From HGM11368 sp051883395 (lineage in GTDB: Bacteria > Bacillota > Clostridia > Christensenellales > UBA3700), in contig JBJETQ010000002.1 in assembly GCA_051883395.1 (NCBI GenBank), forward strand, positions 1-64,000: a DNA stretch of 64,000 nt, in the 5' to 3' direction. The notes below the pieces were generated by a model. That model was given only the letters and a program-made list of their open reading frames with translations, did not search any database and had not been told where the DNA came from. Both the position numbers and the translations under genes were made by a program. Of the stretch, positions 24,920 to 33,916 are shown one piece after another (the first letter of the stretch is position 1; each line of letters starts with the position of its first letter).

Positions 24920-27088
24920 TTAATTGTTATAATATTCCGTCTTGATTGCACGTCTGTTTTCTTTCAGATTCTTCTTGACTTGTTCAAGAGTATCGGCATA
25001 TTCCTTGCACAAATCAGGGAATACGTCTGCTCTTTGATAGCTCTCGGAAGTATCGTCAGTCAGGCACATAAACCAGTTCTTTCTCGTCTTGTCAAAGAAT
25101 TCCGGATTGTCGTTTTTATAGCTCTTGATATATTTCCAAGTCAACAATTCGTTATCTCTGATAAACGGCATCTCTGCATAATCGGCTTCGTTGCCCGTCT
25201 GAATAGCGTGGTCGGTAGTGGACGTATAGCCTACGACGCTTTCAAGCACGTGGTCTTTGGTAACGGTATATTGGATAGCTTCTACCTGTTCTCGCTTCAT
25301 ATGCAATATAGGATTGTCCTGTCCGTGTATATACACCGTGTTGGTATCGTCTTCCAGCAAAGGCATCATCGAAACGCCGTCGATATATCTGTCCACGTCG
25401 CTAGGCAAATATACTTCTTTGGCAGGGTTATCGCCCACCTTACCGGTAATGCCGCACGCTTCAACGAGAGTAGGATACAAGTCTGCAAGAGTTGCAATCT
25501 GTTCTACCGTCTTGGCAACGCCTGGCGTTCCGCTGTTAAATCTACCTTCGGTATCTCCGTCCCATCTGATATAGAATGGCAGTTTCTGACCGGCATTGTA
25601 AGCGGAATACTTGCCGCCCCTAAGCTCGTTGGTAGAACCCTGCAAAGCAGGTCCGTTGTCGGAAGTAAATACGATTATGGTATCGTCCAATACCCCTTTG
25701 GTTTCCAACATTTCAAACAACTTGCCAAGATAATCGTCAAACTCCGTTACGCAGTCGGCGTAAATACCTGCGCCCGTACTACCCTGATAATCGTAGCCTG
25801 CATATACAGGAGCATGTGGCCATGGAGTTGCGTAATAAGCAAAGAATTGATTTCCTTCGTCTATCTCGTTTTCTATCCAGCTGGATATTTCGCTATGTAT
25901 AAGTCCCGTTGCATTGCTTTGGTCAAGCTTTTCGGTACCCTGTACAATCTCGTAGCTTCCGTCCTTTTCCACGGAGTGATAGAACGGCGTCATATCGTTT
26001 ACGTGGTGCGAACCGTAGAAGTAATCGAAACCTTGATTGGTAGGCAGGTATTGACCGTAGTCGCCAAGGTGCCACTTACCGAAGCAGCCCGTACTGTATC
26101 CGGCAGCCTGGAATGTCTCTGCAATGGTAACTTCGTCTCCGAGCATACCGTCCACGTTTGCGCCCAACTCAATGGAGTTGAATACTCTGGTAGTTGCCAA
26201 AGGACTGAACGAGTTGACGGTAGGATACATTACGTTGTCGGCGTAGCCCCTGTAAGGATAACGTCCCGTCATAAGTGCAAATCTTGCAGGCGAACATACG
26301 CTGTAAGAAGAATAGAAATTGTCAAAGTCAGTACCGTTGAGAGCAATACTATCAATATTCGGAGTTTCAAAGGCAGGAGTCATACCGGCCTTACGGGCAT
26401 TGTAACTCGTATCGCCGTAGCCAAGGTCGTCCATAAGAATAACAAGTACGTTAGGACCGTTTTCATTTTTATTTACGTTGTCAAGATACTCGTCGTGTCC
26501 CTTGCTCATATCGAACACTCTTGGATTGGACCTGAGATTGGTTGTAAACACAAACAAAACGCTCATACCCACCAACACTACCGATACTGCGCTGGTTATT
26601 CCGGTTTTGAGTTTGCCGCTCCACTTAGCTTTGTCCACGATAAGATACATGGTAAGCAAAAGCAAAAACGCAGGGCCGCAAATAACAATATTGCCGGCAA
26701 GTCGGGTCCAGAAGTTGCCTTCTCCCTGCCACAAAGGATGCTCGGAACTGATAAATCCTGTCTTTCCGTCTCCTACAAGCGCACCCCAGCCGGCGTCTGC
26801 GCCGTTAAAAATAAAGTAAGTTGCAATACCGAAACTTACGGCAACATAACCTATCAGATACCACAGATAGAGCTTTCTTTTTACGATTACGCCCAGGCTG
26901 ATAAGCACAGAACTTATAATCATGTAGATTGCTCCTATCAGGACGATGAGATTAAGGCCGATAATCCATTGCAACAACATCAACACAACGCCTATGCTGA
27001 ACATAAGCAAAGGCAAAACCTTTTTGCCCTTGTCGAGTGTTACCGCTCTATAGGTCTTCTGCTCGATGTTTTCCATATTATCCTGCAT
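24920..27088 (-). CDS. membrane-anchored Cys-type sulfatase
   Basis: 722 residues. Five predicted membrane helices lie at ~24-44, 46-69, 72-95, 130-151 and 163-183. A sulfatase domain (S1, arylsulfatase A-like) starts at ~213 with VLVILMDDLGYGD, whose two Asp bind calcium. The formylglycine site is CSPAR with Cys265, followed by FALMTGRYPYR. FGKWHLGDYGQYLPTNQGFDYFYG is the second signature. The N-terminal membrane region is unusual: most S1 sulfatases are secreted by signal peptide. The orientation puts the enzyme domain outside. Likely substrate is a sulfated glycan such as mucin; the exact one is unknown. ATG at 27088 follows GGGAGGGAATT. Confidence 0.92.
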   Translation of the reverse strand: MQDNMENIEQKTYRAVTLDKGKKVLPLLMFSIGVVLMLLQWIIGLNLIVLIGAIYMIISSVLISLGVIVKRKLYLWYLIGYVAVSFGIATYFIFNGADAGWGALVGDGKTGFISSEHPLWQGEGNFWTRLAGNIVICGPAFLLLLTMYLIVDKAKWSGKLKTGITSAVSVVLVGMSVLFVFTTNLRSNPRVFDMSKGHDEYLDNVNKNENGPNVLVILMDDLGYGDTSYNARKAGMTPAFETPNIDSIALNGTDFDNFYSSYSVCSPARFALMTGRYPYRGYADNVMYPTVNSFSPLATTRVFNSIELGANVDGMLGDEVTIAETFQAAGYSTGCFGKWHLGDYGQYLPTNQGFDYFYGSHHVNDMTPFYHSVEKDGSYEIVQGTEKLDQSNATGLIHSEISSWIENEIDEGNQFFAYYATPWPHAPVYAGYDYQGSTGAGIYADCVTEFDDYLGKLFEMLETKGVLDDTIIVFTSDNGPALQGSTNELRGGKYSAYNAGQKLPFYIRWDGDTEGRFNSGTPGVAKTVEQIATLADLYPTLVEACGITGKVGDNPAKEVYLPSDVDRYIDGVSMMPLLEDDTNTVYIHGQDNPILHMKREQVEAIQYTVTKDHVLESVVGYTSTTDHAIQTGNEADYAEMPFIRDNELLTWKYIKSYKNDNPEFFDKTRKNWFMCLTDDTSESYQRADVFPDLCKEYADTLEQVKKNLKENRRAIKTEYYNN

Positions 27089-27126
27089 AATTCCCTCCCG
27101 AAAATATAATTTTCATTATAATATGA

Positions 27127-27155
27127 ATTATATCATACCGTTTATCAAAAATCAA
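27127..27155 (-). promoter_or_regulatory. promoter of the sulfatase operon
   Basis: Minus strand TTGATT (27150-27155), 17-nt spacer, extended TGA-TATAAT (27127-27132). Two AT-rich palindromes follow in the leader, TTCATATTATAATGAA and GAAAATTATATTTTC, possible operator or hairpins. Confidence 0.7.
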
Positions 27156-27189
27156 CATATAATATTGCCGAAAGATAAATTATTACCGC

Positions 27190-27218
27190 TTTACATATCT
27201 ATCGGTTTATGTTATAAT
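27190..27218 (+). promoter_or_regulatory. promoter of the O-antigen ligase-like gene
   Basis: TTTACA (27190-27195), 17-nt spacer, extended TGT-TATAAT (27213-27218), divergent from the sulfatase promoter. Confidence 0.8.
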
Positions 27219-27240
27219 AGGTCAAAGGTGTCCGCACAAA

Positions 27241-28668
27241 ATGGAACAGAGCAAAATAAAAATAAGCATCGACGCTATGTCCGAAGCAATGACGCAAGGA
27301 TTTTATAGCAATATATATCTGGTACTTATAGTGGCAATATCCATATTCGGCTTTGCATTGAAGGCTGAGTTGTTTGCCATGGGTACTCTCATCATACTGA
27401 TGTCGGCGTGCCTTCTCTTTTGCAAAGACGCAACGCCGTCTTTTGTTACCTTCTGTTTTATTTGTATGATGCCGCTCAATTTCTACGGAGCTCAAATGGA
27501 AGACTTTTTCCATATGTGGTGGGTAGGAATTTTTCTTGTACCTTCGTTTATCATGCATCTGATACTCTACCCTGTTCCAAGAGTAAAAATGGGAGAGATG
27601 TTCTGGCCGATTGCCTTGTATGCGATTGCGCTGCTTGTGGGCGGAATAGGTTATATCAGTCCCGAAGATTACTTCAAAATTCCTGCGCTGTATTATACCA
27701 TCATGTTGGGACCCGGCATGCTGTGCTTCTATATCTTTTATCAGTCTTATATCCCGGACAAAACCGAGTCGGCAATCGACTATTTTTCAAGATCGATGGT
27801 TGCATTGGGAGTATTGATATTACTGATATGGGCGTCTCAGTATTTTATCGAAATCAAAGCAGGACGAGAAATAAGCATATTTTTTCCTTACCGTCAATTC
27901 AAAAACAATCTGGGCAATTATACTTTGCTCACTATGCCTTTTGCTTTCTATCTGTCTACAAAAAGAAAAAACATTACGTCTGCTGCTCTGTTTATAATAG
28001 GAATTCTTCAATATTCAGCCATAGTATTGTCGGCGTGCAGAGGCGGCACCGTTGCGGCAACCGTTCTCATGCCTTTCATTCTGGTATTTTGTTTTAAGGG
28101 TGCGAGCAAAACCAACCGCAAATTATTTGCCGTGTTATTCAGTATATTGGCGGTAGCTGCCATCATTTTGTTTATCTTCAACTTTGAAACGATTTACAAC
28201 AAACTATTGGCGCTCATTTCCAACGGCTCGTCGGGCAGAGACAAACTGTATCAGGAAGCTTGGCGCAACTTCAAAGAACATCCTATCAACGGCGTGGGTA
28301 TAGGTTATCTTAATCCCGAAGTATATCCGCTCAAAGATATGTCAATGTTCTGGTATCATTCGACTTTCTTCCAGGTTATCGGCTCTATGGGACTTATCGG
28401 ACTGGGCGCCTGGTTATATATGACTATCGTAAGGCTAAAAATATTATTCAAAAAAGATTACTTCAACATCTTTGCTTTGTTTGCATTTCTCGGTTTCGAA
28501 GCCTACTCCATGGTCAACACGGGCGACTTTTCGCCGTTGCCTTTCGTAACCATGCTGACGTTCATGCTGACTCTTTGTTCCAAGCACAACGCATTGCGCA
28601 AGGCTGAGCAAAGCCGCTCGGCTGCAAATGAGCCTTCACCGCTGATTGCACAAATATCAAATCAATAA
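27241..28668 (+). CDS. O-antigen ligase/polymerase family membrane protein (Wzy/WaaL-like)
   Basis: 475 residues with about twelve hydrophobic segments and a large outer loop. That loop contains GRDKLYQEAWRNFKEHPINGVGIG and the YHSTFFQVIGSMGLIGL stretch, typical of the O-antigen ligase superfamily (PF04932). Such proteins polymerise or transfer polysaccharide repeat units on the outer face of the membrane. In a Gram-positive cell this suggests capsule or wall polysaccharide. ATG at 27241 follows AAAGGTG. A Wzz-like partner lies at 31845. The polymer is unknown. Confidence 0.85.
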   Translation: MEQSKIKISIDAMSEAMTQGFYSNIYLVLIVAISIFGFALKAELFAMGTLIILMSACLLFCKDATPSFVTFCFICMMPLNFYGAQMEDFFHMWWVGIFLVPSFIMHLILYPVPRVKMGEMFWPIALYAIALLVGGIGYISPEDYFKIPALYYTIMLGPGMLCFYIFYQSYIPDKTESAIDYFSRSMVALGVLILLIWASQYFIEIKAGREISIFFPYRQFKNNLGNYTLLTMPFAFYLSTKRKNITSAALFIIGILQYSAIVLSACRGGTVAATVLMPFILVFCFKGASKTNRKLFAVLFSILAVAAIILFIFNFETIYNKLLALISNGSSGRDKLYQEAWRNFKEHPINGVGIGYLNPEVYPLKDMSMFWYHSTFFQVIGSMGLIGLGAWLYMTIVRLKILFKKDYFNIFALFAFLGFEAYSMVNTGDFSPLPFVTMLTFMLTLCSKHNALRKAEQSRSAANEPSPLIAQISNQ

Positions 28669-28710
28669 TAATTCAACAAGTCATTTTATGATTTTGTCAA
28701 TCTTCAATAA

Positions 28711-28736
28711 AAAAAGTGCGCCGCTGCGCACTTTTT
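28711..28736. terminator. bidirectional terminator
   Basis: 11-bp stem AAAAAGTGCGC / GCGCACTTTTT with loop CGCT. It serves the plus gene ending at 28668 and the minus gene ending at 28741. Confidence 0.9.
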
Positions 28737-28740
28737 ATTT

Positions 28741-29715
28741 TTATTCGTCATCTGCTATTGACTCAAACGTCTTAACGTCAATACCGAGCATATCCAACAA
28801 CTCTTGCTGTTGCAGAACTTTCAATCTGCTATCGGGCTGACTTGCCAGTTTCTTTGCCATTTTGCTTCTATCGCATTCCTGCTCCCCTTGGACAAAATAA
28901 TCGCTCTTGCCTACCTTGCTGCAATAAAATCCGCCACGACGCCTTATCTCCTGTGCCAAAAACATTGCCTTGCCAAAGTGGTTGTCTTCAATATCCTTAC
29001 TCAGACAAAAATACTTTTCTTTCACTTTTTCGTTTTTTGGCAACCTTCGGTCTATTTTAATTTTTCTCGCCACGTCGAGTATCTTTTTAGAACTGCTCTC
29101 CACGACAAAATTATTGACGATATTTCCGTCGTCCTTGACGGTATAAAAGGCGTTAGGGAGTTTTCCGAATATTCCGTCAAGATTCGTGTCGAATTCTTCG
29201 CACAGTTTTTTCATCACCGACATAGTAAGGTATGCGTCGTAATCGCTCCTGTGCAGGTCGGTAACTTCTATTCCGTACTTTTCGCAAAGCTTGCTCAGAG
29301 AACTTTCGTTTTTCTCCTTATGCAGCAGCTTATACAATACCTGAGTGTCATAAGCGTTGTAACCAAAAGTCGGCTTGTTATAGCGTTTACATTCCGACAA
29401 AACGAAATGTATATCGTTGATGACGGAATGTCCGAACACCAATTGGTCTAGATAGGTCAACAAATTTTTGATGGTAGGATAGTAATAATCAAAATCGGGC
29501 GACGCCAGAAACATATCCAACGGATAACTCAATTCTATATCTTCGCCTTCTTTACGCCTGTTTTTGAGATGAAATTTGGTCTTTGGATTTATCAAAATGT
29601 CCTTTTGTTCTATTATCTCAAAATTTGTATCGGTGATAACGTAACCGAAACTACAAATTTTGCCGTGTCCGTTAAAACAATTGGCGCATTCTATGTCAAA
29701 AAATAAATATCTCAC
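28741..29715 (-). CDS. DnaQ-like 3'-5' exonuclease with BRCT-like C-terminus
   Basis: DEDDh exonuclease fold: FFDIECAN with Asp7 and Glu9, GHSVINDIHFV with the second Asp, and HRSDYDA with the catalytic His/Asp. The C-terminal ~100 residues (KAMFLAQEIRRRGGFYCSKVGKSDYFVQ) look like a divergent BRCT domain, a pairing seen in Firmicutes exonucleases linked to DNA repair. I place the start at GTG 29715 (324 residues) behind AGGAAGG; an in-frame TTG at 29781 would extend it but lies upstream of the predicted promoter. Confidence 0.85.
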   Translation of the reverse strand: MRYLFFDIECANCFNGHGKICSFGYVITDTNFEIIEQKDILINPKTKFHLKNRRKEGEDIELSYPLDMFLASPDFDYYYPTIKNLLTYLDQLVFGHSVINDIHFVLSECKRYNKPTFGYNAYDTQVLYKLLHKEKNESSLSKLCEKYGIEVTDLHRSDYDAYLTMSVMKKLCEEFDTNLDGIFGKLPNAFYTVKDDGNIVNNFVVESSSKKILDVARKIKIDRRLPKNEKVKEKYFCLSKDIEDNHFGKAMFLAQEIRRRGGFYCSKVGKSDYFVQGEQECDRSKMAKKLASQPDSRLKVLQQQELLDMLGIDVKTFESIADDE

Positions 29716-29740
29716 GGCAACCTTCCTTTGTCCTGCCACA

Positions 29741-29769
29741 AGTATAAACTTTTTCGACACATTTTTCAA
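29741..29769 (-). promoter_or_regulatory. promoter of the exonuclease gene
   Basis: Minus strand TTGAAA (29764-29769), 17-nt spacer, TATACT (29741-29746), just after the alr stop. Confidence 0.7.
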
Positions 29770-29781
29770 GTACAAAACCAA

Positions 29782-30867
29782 TTATTCTACATAAATTTTA
29801 TCAATTCTTTTTCCTACCCTTGCCAGAAGCTCATATACGGAGCTATCGGAAATGCTCGCCAAATAATTCAAATCAACGTTGTCGCCCCACATTTCCGCCA
29901 CGTCTCCGACGCATATTCCGTCTATTTCGCTTGCGTCTATCATACACATATCCATGCAGACTCTGCCAACAATCGGTGCCTTTTTCCCCCTGATTTTCAC
30001 TATGCCTTTATTTGACAACGCCAACGGATAGCCGTCGGCATAACCTATGGCAAGAGTAGCCAGCAGAGTATCCTTTTGCGCAATCCACGCTTCGTCGTAT
30101 CCCACGGGCGTACCGGCAGCAACTGTCCTTAGCGATATTACTTTACTATACAAACTCATAGCGGGAGCCAGCCGCCCATTACTGTCCCCGTAGCCGTACA
30201 TTGCCATTCCTATACGCACAGCGTTACCCCATATCTCTCCGCCATTCAATACGTCGTCGGTCGCCGACAAGTGCAACACTCCCGTATTTATTCCCCTGCT
30301 TATCAATTGTTGAGTCCATCGTCTCAATTTTGATTTTTGCGCATACGTATCGATTTTTTTGCCGTCTTTTGTAGTGTTGATATGAGAAAAAATACCATAG
30401 ATTTCCACGTTGTCGCTGTCGTTGACTTTTTCTATCAATTTGGTTGCTTCGTCTCCTATTTCGGCGCCCAGTCTGTTCATATTACAACACACCGCAACGT
30501 TGACTCTCGCCACCGTCTTCATTTGTTTTGCGGCAGCCGATATTTCATCGAGATTGCTTTGGTCCTGCACCGTCAGCACCATATTATATTCCACAGCTCG
30601 CCTGACGTCCCGACTCAACAGCGGCTCCAACACCAAAATATCATTTTTGATGTGATTTTCAACAAGTTCAATTCCTTCGTCGCACGTTGCCACGCACAAT
30701 GCGCTCACTTCCTTTTCAACAGCCCCGGACACGGCTACTGCGCCGTGTCCGTAAGCGTCTGCCTTTACCACTCCCATCACGTTTCTGACCGGCGTCGTTT
30801 TCTTTACGTATCTTAAGTTATTCACTATTCGGGCAAGGTCTATTGTAGCATAACATCTATCCGTCAT
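29782..30867 (-). CDS. alr: alanine racemase
   Basis: PLP enzyme interconverting L- and D-alanine for peptidoglycan. The Schiff-base Lys35 lies in VMGVVKADAYGHG at the start of the TIM barrel. GYDEAW holds the second-site Tyr, and VGRVCMDMCMID is the C-terminal beta-domain signature. 361 residues. The ATG overlaps the end of the upstream transaminase gene by 11 nt, so the two are coupled. Its coding strand includes AAAAAAATCGATACGTATG, a match to the element at 21320. Confidence 0.95.
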   Translation of the reverse strand: MTDRCYATIDLARIVNNLRYVKKTTPVRNVMGVVKADAYGHGAVAVSGAVEKEVSALCVATCDEGIELVENHIKNDILVLEPLLSRDVRRAVEYNMVLTVQDQSNLDEISAAAKQMKTVARVNVAVCCNMNRLGAEIGDEATKLIEKVNDSDNVEIYGIFSHINTTKDGKKIDTYAQKSKLRRWTQQLISRGINTGVLHLSATDDVLNGGEIWGNAVRIGMAMYGYGDSNGRLAPAMSLYSKVISLRTVAAGTPVGYDEAWIAQKDTLLATLAIGYADGYPLALSNKGIVKIRGKKAPIVGRVCMDMCMIDASEIDGICVGDVAEMWGDNVDLNYLASISDSSVYELLARVGKRIDKIYVE

Positions 30868-31693
30868 ATCCCACCTGCTCTTTTATACGGTTCTGTATGT
30901 ATTGTACAATCTCTTGCGACCTTCCGCCCACTTTCATTCCGTCAATACTTACAACTCTCATACAAGGAGCGCCCGAACTGCAAACAATCACTTCATCGGC
31001 TTCATACAGCTCCGCAATTCCAAAATCTCTCTCCTGTACGTCCATACACATCTCTTTGCCAATCGCTCTGATTTTTTCTCGGCTCACGCCTTTGAGACAA
31101 CTGCCATTGCATATAGGAAAGACAAGTTTGCCGCCTTTTACAAAGCCGATACTGCTGTGGCTGCACTCTCTTACTATTCCGTCTCTTATCAATACACATT
31201 CGTCTGCAAGACACCTTGCGGCATAATTGCTCGCCATGACGTTACACAACAGATTGAGCGACTTGACGTTGCACAGCTCGTGTCTTACATCTGTCATCGT
31301 AACCAATTTATACGGCAAGCTCATATCTTTGATTTTATGCGGTCTAATCATTATCCACAAGTTTGCCGCCATATCAGGTGCATACTCGTGTTTTCTCACG
31401 CCGCTCCCTCTCGAAATCTGAACGTAAATCTGCAAGTCCGAATCGTCCGCCAATTCAACGAGCCTGCAAATCGTTTCCGCCAAAAACTCCTTGTCAAAAG
31501 TCGGTTTTATACCCAATATCGAGCAACCTTCCCACAGCCTGTTCAGATGTTCTTCCAGCGCATAGGGTTTGCGCCCAAAGGCATAAGTAACTTCATACAG
31601 TCCGTCGCCAAAATAGCACGCCCTGTCAAGCATGGGAACCTGCATTTTATGCAATTCGTCTATCCTGCCATTGTAATATCCTATTTCCTTCAT
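30857..31693 (-). CDS. class IV aminotransferase, D-amino acid transaminase-like
   Basis: Fold type IV PLP enzyme. DRACYFGDGLYEV near residue 23 and the catalytic Lys144 in LCNVKSLNLLCNV follow the D-alanine aminotransferase pattern. The RGSGVRKHEY region also fits that branch rather than branched-chain aminotransferases. It makes D-glutamate from D-alanine and 2-oxoglutarate in the family, which suits the coupled alr. 278 residues. Aminodeoxychorismate lyase is the main alternative, less likely here. Confidence 0.87.
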   Translation of the reverse strand: MKEIGYYNGRIDELHKMQVPMLDRACYFGDGLYEVTYAFGRKPYALEEHLNRLWEGCSILGIKPTFDKEFLAETICRLVELADDSDLQIYVQISRGSGVRKHEYAPDMAANLWIMIRPHKIKDMSLPYKLVTMTDVRHELCNVKSLNLLCNVMASNYAARCLADECVLIRDGIVRECSHSSIGFVKGGKLVFPICNGSCLKGVSREKIRAIGKEMCMDVQERDFGIAELYEADEVIVCSSGAPCMRVVSIDGMKVGGRSQEIVQYIQNRIKEQVGYDG

Positions 31694-31797
31694 ACAATCA
31701 CCACAATATTATATGGCGGCAAATTGCTCTATATGAAAGCCCAATCAGCTGCACGACAACTCCTATTTATCGTAAGTTATCAGTATTCCACAAAAAA

Positions 31798-31819
31798 ACG
31801 CTCCCCATTCAGGGAGCGT
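31798..31819 (-). terminator. terminator of the Wzz-like gene
   Basis: 8-bp GC-rich stem ACGCTCCC / GGGAGCGT with a 6-nt loop and a T7 tail on the minus strand. Confidence 0.9.
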
Positions 31820-31844
31820 CGTTTAGTCGTTTATCTGCCTATCT

Positions 31845-33203
31845 TCAAGCATTTACTTTCTTTGCCTTTTTCTTTTCTTTATAATCGGTAACTATCATCG
31901 CAATAGCGAAAGCAACTATAATTGCCGCAATATCTGCCAACAATATCGTCTTGACGCTAAGTCCGTCAATCGACACAGGTTGAGCGGCTTGCAATTTGAC
32001 AACGGCATTTTTGAGATTTTCAACGTCGTTGAATTCCGCAATAGCAGCATTCAATTTTTTGGTACTTTCTTCAAGCCCTGCCGCTATAGAACTTACCATA
32101 CTATCGGCGGTCGCTATCATTTTTTCTTTATCTTGTGCAGAAGCAGTAGAAAATCCCGAAGAAGCTCCGTATCCTGCCTGCAACTCTTCTATATAGGTCA
32201 ATCTCTTATTTGCCGCAGCCTTTTGCGATTCCAAATCAAGCAGTTTGTTGACCAATGCAAAATAGTTGGAGTCGTCATAGTTGAGCGTGCCGTCCTGACT
32301 TACTTTAATATTGCCAAGTCCTTCGGCAAATTTGTCCAGGCTTGCGGTTGTCGTTGTAATCATACTTGTCAAAGAAGAAATCTCGCTCTGAGTTTCGTTC
32401 TTTATCTGTTGCAAATAAGCTACTTCGCTGGAAGTAGTCGATTGACTCGATTCCACGCCTGTTTCGCTGGCATAAGCTTTGAGCGCAATCAACATAGTCT
32501 CGTTAGTCTGCAATTCAGCCACGATATCCGAAAAAGTCATTTTCGACTCAGTCGCTCTGAAAGAAGGGTTGACCGCCGACATAGACTCCGCAACTTTGAT
32601 AGAGTTGTTCATATTGTTTTCCATTGTATCAATTGCCTGAATATAATTATATTTCTTGACCGTGTCGGCACTAATCGACTGAGCATAGTTGGTATAACTA
32701 TATTTATCTTTATAATTTTTGATAAACACGTCGCATATATTATCGAGCAATTCCTGTGTTTTCTCTTTCGAAAGGCCTATACTCTTACAATTTGAAAGGG
32801 TAACGGTATATGAGAAAGAAGTATTCACCTGACTGGTATCGCTAGCGTCGAAGTCGGCAGTAACCGAAATAGCGGATATTACACTTGGCAACAGTTTAAT
32901 TCTTTCTTCTTCGTTCAAACCTATATTTTCAAGAGCCTGATTTACAACGTAGGTCGATTTTATTTCGCCACTCGGGTCAAACTGAGTGTTCCAAGGCGAC
33001 ATTCCCTTGTTGGCATATTCGTTGGCAAACATAACCTTAGCGTTATAGCTGTAACCCTTGGTTGCGACAGAAACTATACCGAGTACCGTAGTAAGCACAA
33101 CAACTGCAATCAGGGCATATACCAATATCCTTACTCCTGCCTTTTTTAGCTTTTTCCATATCATCTTGAAAGTCAACTCAGAGTTGTCATTTATCTCATC
33201 CAT
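31845..33203 (-). CDS. Wzz/YveK-type polysaccharide chain-length regulator
   Basis: 452 residues with a cytoplasmic start, a membrane helix at ~26-48, a long extracytoplasmic region rich in Ser/Thr and predicted coiled coil (~150-400), and a second helix near the end (LADIAAIIVAFAIAMIVTDY) followed by a Lys-rich tail. This two-helix layout is that of Wzz/GumC-like polysaccharide co-polymerases, which set polymer length with a Wzy polymerase. No kinase domain is attached. Sequence motifs of the family are weak, so the call rests mainly on topology. ATG at 33203 follows GGAGG. Confidence 0.65.
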   Translation of the reverse strand: MDEINDNSELTFKMIWKKLKKAGVRILVYALIAVVVLTTVLGIVSVATKGYSYNAKVMFANEYANKGMSPWNTQFDPSGEIKSTYVVNQALENIGLNEEERIKLLPSVISAISVTADFDASDTSQVNTSFSYTVTLSNCKSIGLSKEKTQELLDNICDVFIKNYKDKYSYTNYAQSISADTVKKYNYIQAIDTMENNMNNSIKVAESMSAVNPSFRATESKMTFSDIVAELQTNETMLIALKAYASETGVESSQSTTSSEVAYLQQIKNETQSEISSLTSMITTTTASLDKFAEGLGNIKVSQDGTLNYDDSNYFALVNKLLDLESQKAAANKRLTYIEELQAGYGASSGFSTASAQDKEKMIATADSMVSSIAAGLEESTKKLNAAIAEFNDVENLKNAVVKLQAAQPVSIDGLSVKTILLADIAAIIVAFAIAMIVTDYKEKKKAKKVNA

Positions 33204-33243
33204 CTAATTTTTCCTCCATGTGCAAGACGTGCCTATGAAAATA

Positions 33244-33272
33244 ATATAACATAATTATATTATCTTGTCAAA
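33244..33272 (-). promoter_or_regulatory. promoter of the Wzz-like gene
   Basis: Minus strand TTGACA (33267-33272), 17-nt spacer, TATATT (33244-33249). Confidence 0.75.
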
Positions 33273-33310
33273 CGCAATGCTTTGACATAACGTCTGATTT
33301 CCTGACAATT

Positions 33311-33916
33311 TTACTGACGATTTTTGGAAAATTCACATCCGCAATAATTCTGTCTGTAAAATCCCATCTGCCTACTTATGGCACAGGAACGTTTATACCC
33401 TTCTTTTTTCTTGAAGTCGTTCGGCAGATGCTTTACCCCGTAACGCTGTTGACAGCTTATACCTATTTCATTTAAAACGGCGCTGTCTTTATGTGGAGAC
33501 ACCGACAGCGTAGAAGCAAAATAATCGTAACCGTCCCGCTTGGCAATCTGTGCGGTAAAAGCCAGTCTCATAGCATAACAGGCTCTGCATCTTTCTCCGC
33601 CTTCCGGGCAGTTTTCTCTGCCTGCCGATATTTTATAAAAATCTGATTTTTGATGACCTGTATCGAGTAATTTGACTTTTCCGTCATAGCTATCTACCAA
33701 TCTCAATACTTCGTTTTTTCTAAGCAGATACTCCTGTTCGTCCGTAATATTCGGGTTGTAAAACAAAAGCGTAACGTCAAACGGTTCTGCCAGCAATTCA
33801 AGGCATGCTCCTGCACAGGGTGCGCAACAGACGTGCAACAATAGTCTGGGGCGTATTCCCATTCTCGCATTGTTTTGTATGACGTCGGTCATTTGTTGGT
33901 AATAATTTTCTTTCAT
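33311..33916 (-). CDS. queH: epoxyqueuosine reductase QueH
   Basis: Reduces epoxyqueuosine to queuosine in the wobble position of tRNAs. Hallmark motifs are LLLHVCCAPC (Cys30, 31, 34), FYNPNI, CRACYAMRL, FASTLSVSPHKD and the C-terminal FKKKEGYKRS...YRQNYCGC, which together bind Fe-S and a second metal. 201 residues from ATG 33916; the TTG one codon before overlaps the upstream stop. It ends an operon with two iron-ADH-like genes and an SCP2-like gene whose link to queuosine is unknown. A queT gene with a preQ1 riboswitch lies 3.3 kb away on the plus strand. Confidence 0.95.
   Translation of the reverse strand: MKENYYQQMTDVIQNNARMGIRPRLLLHVCCAPCAGACLELLAEPFDVTLLFYNPNITDEQEYLLRKNEVLRLVDSYDGKVKLLDTGHQKSDFYKISAGRENCPEGGERCRACYAMRLAFTAQIAKRDGYDYFASTLSVSPHKDSAVLNEIGISCQQRYGVKHLPNDFKKKEGYKRSCAISRQMGFYRQNYCGCEFSKNRQ

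Noticed and set aside
24887..27109. A 740-codon open frame on the plus strand opposite the sulfatase gene
   Set aside because: It is the antisense shadow of a well-recognised sulfatase, has no ribosome site and no recognisable domain.
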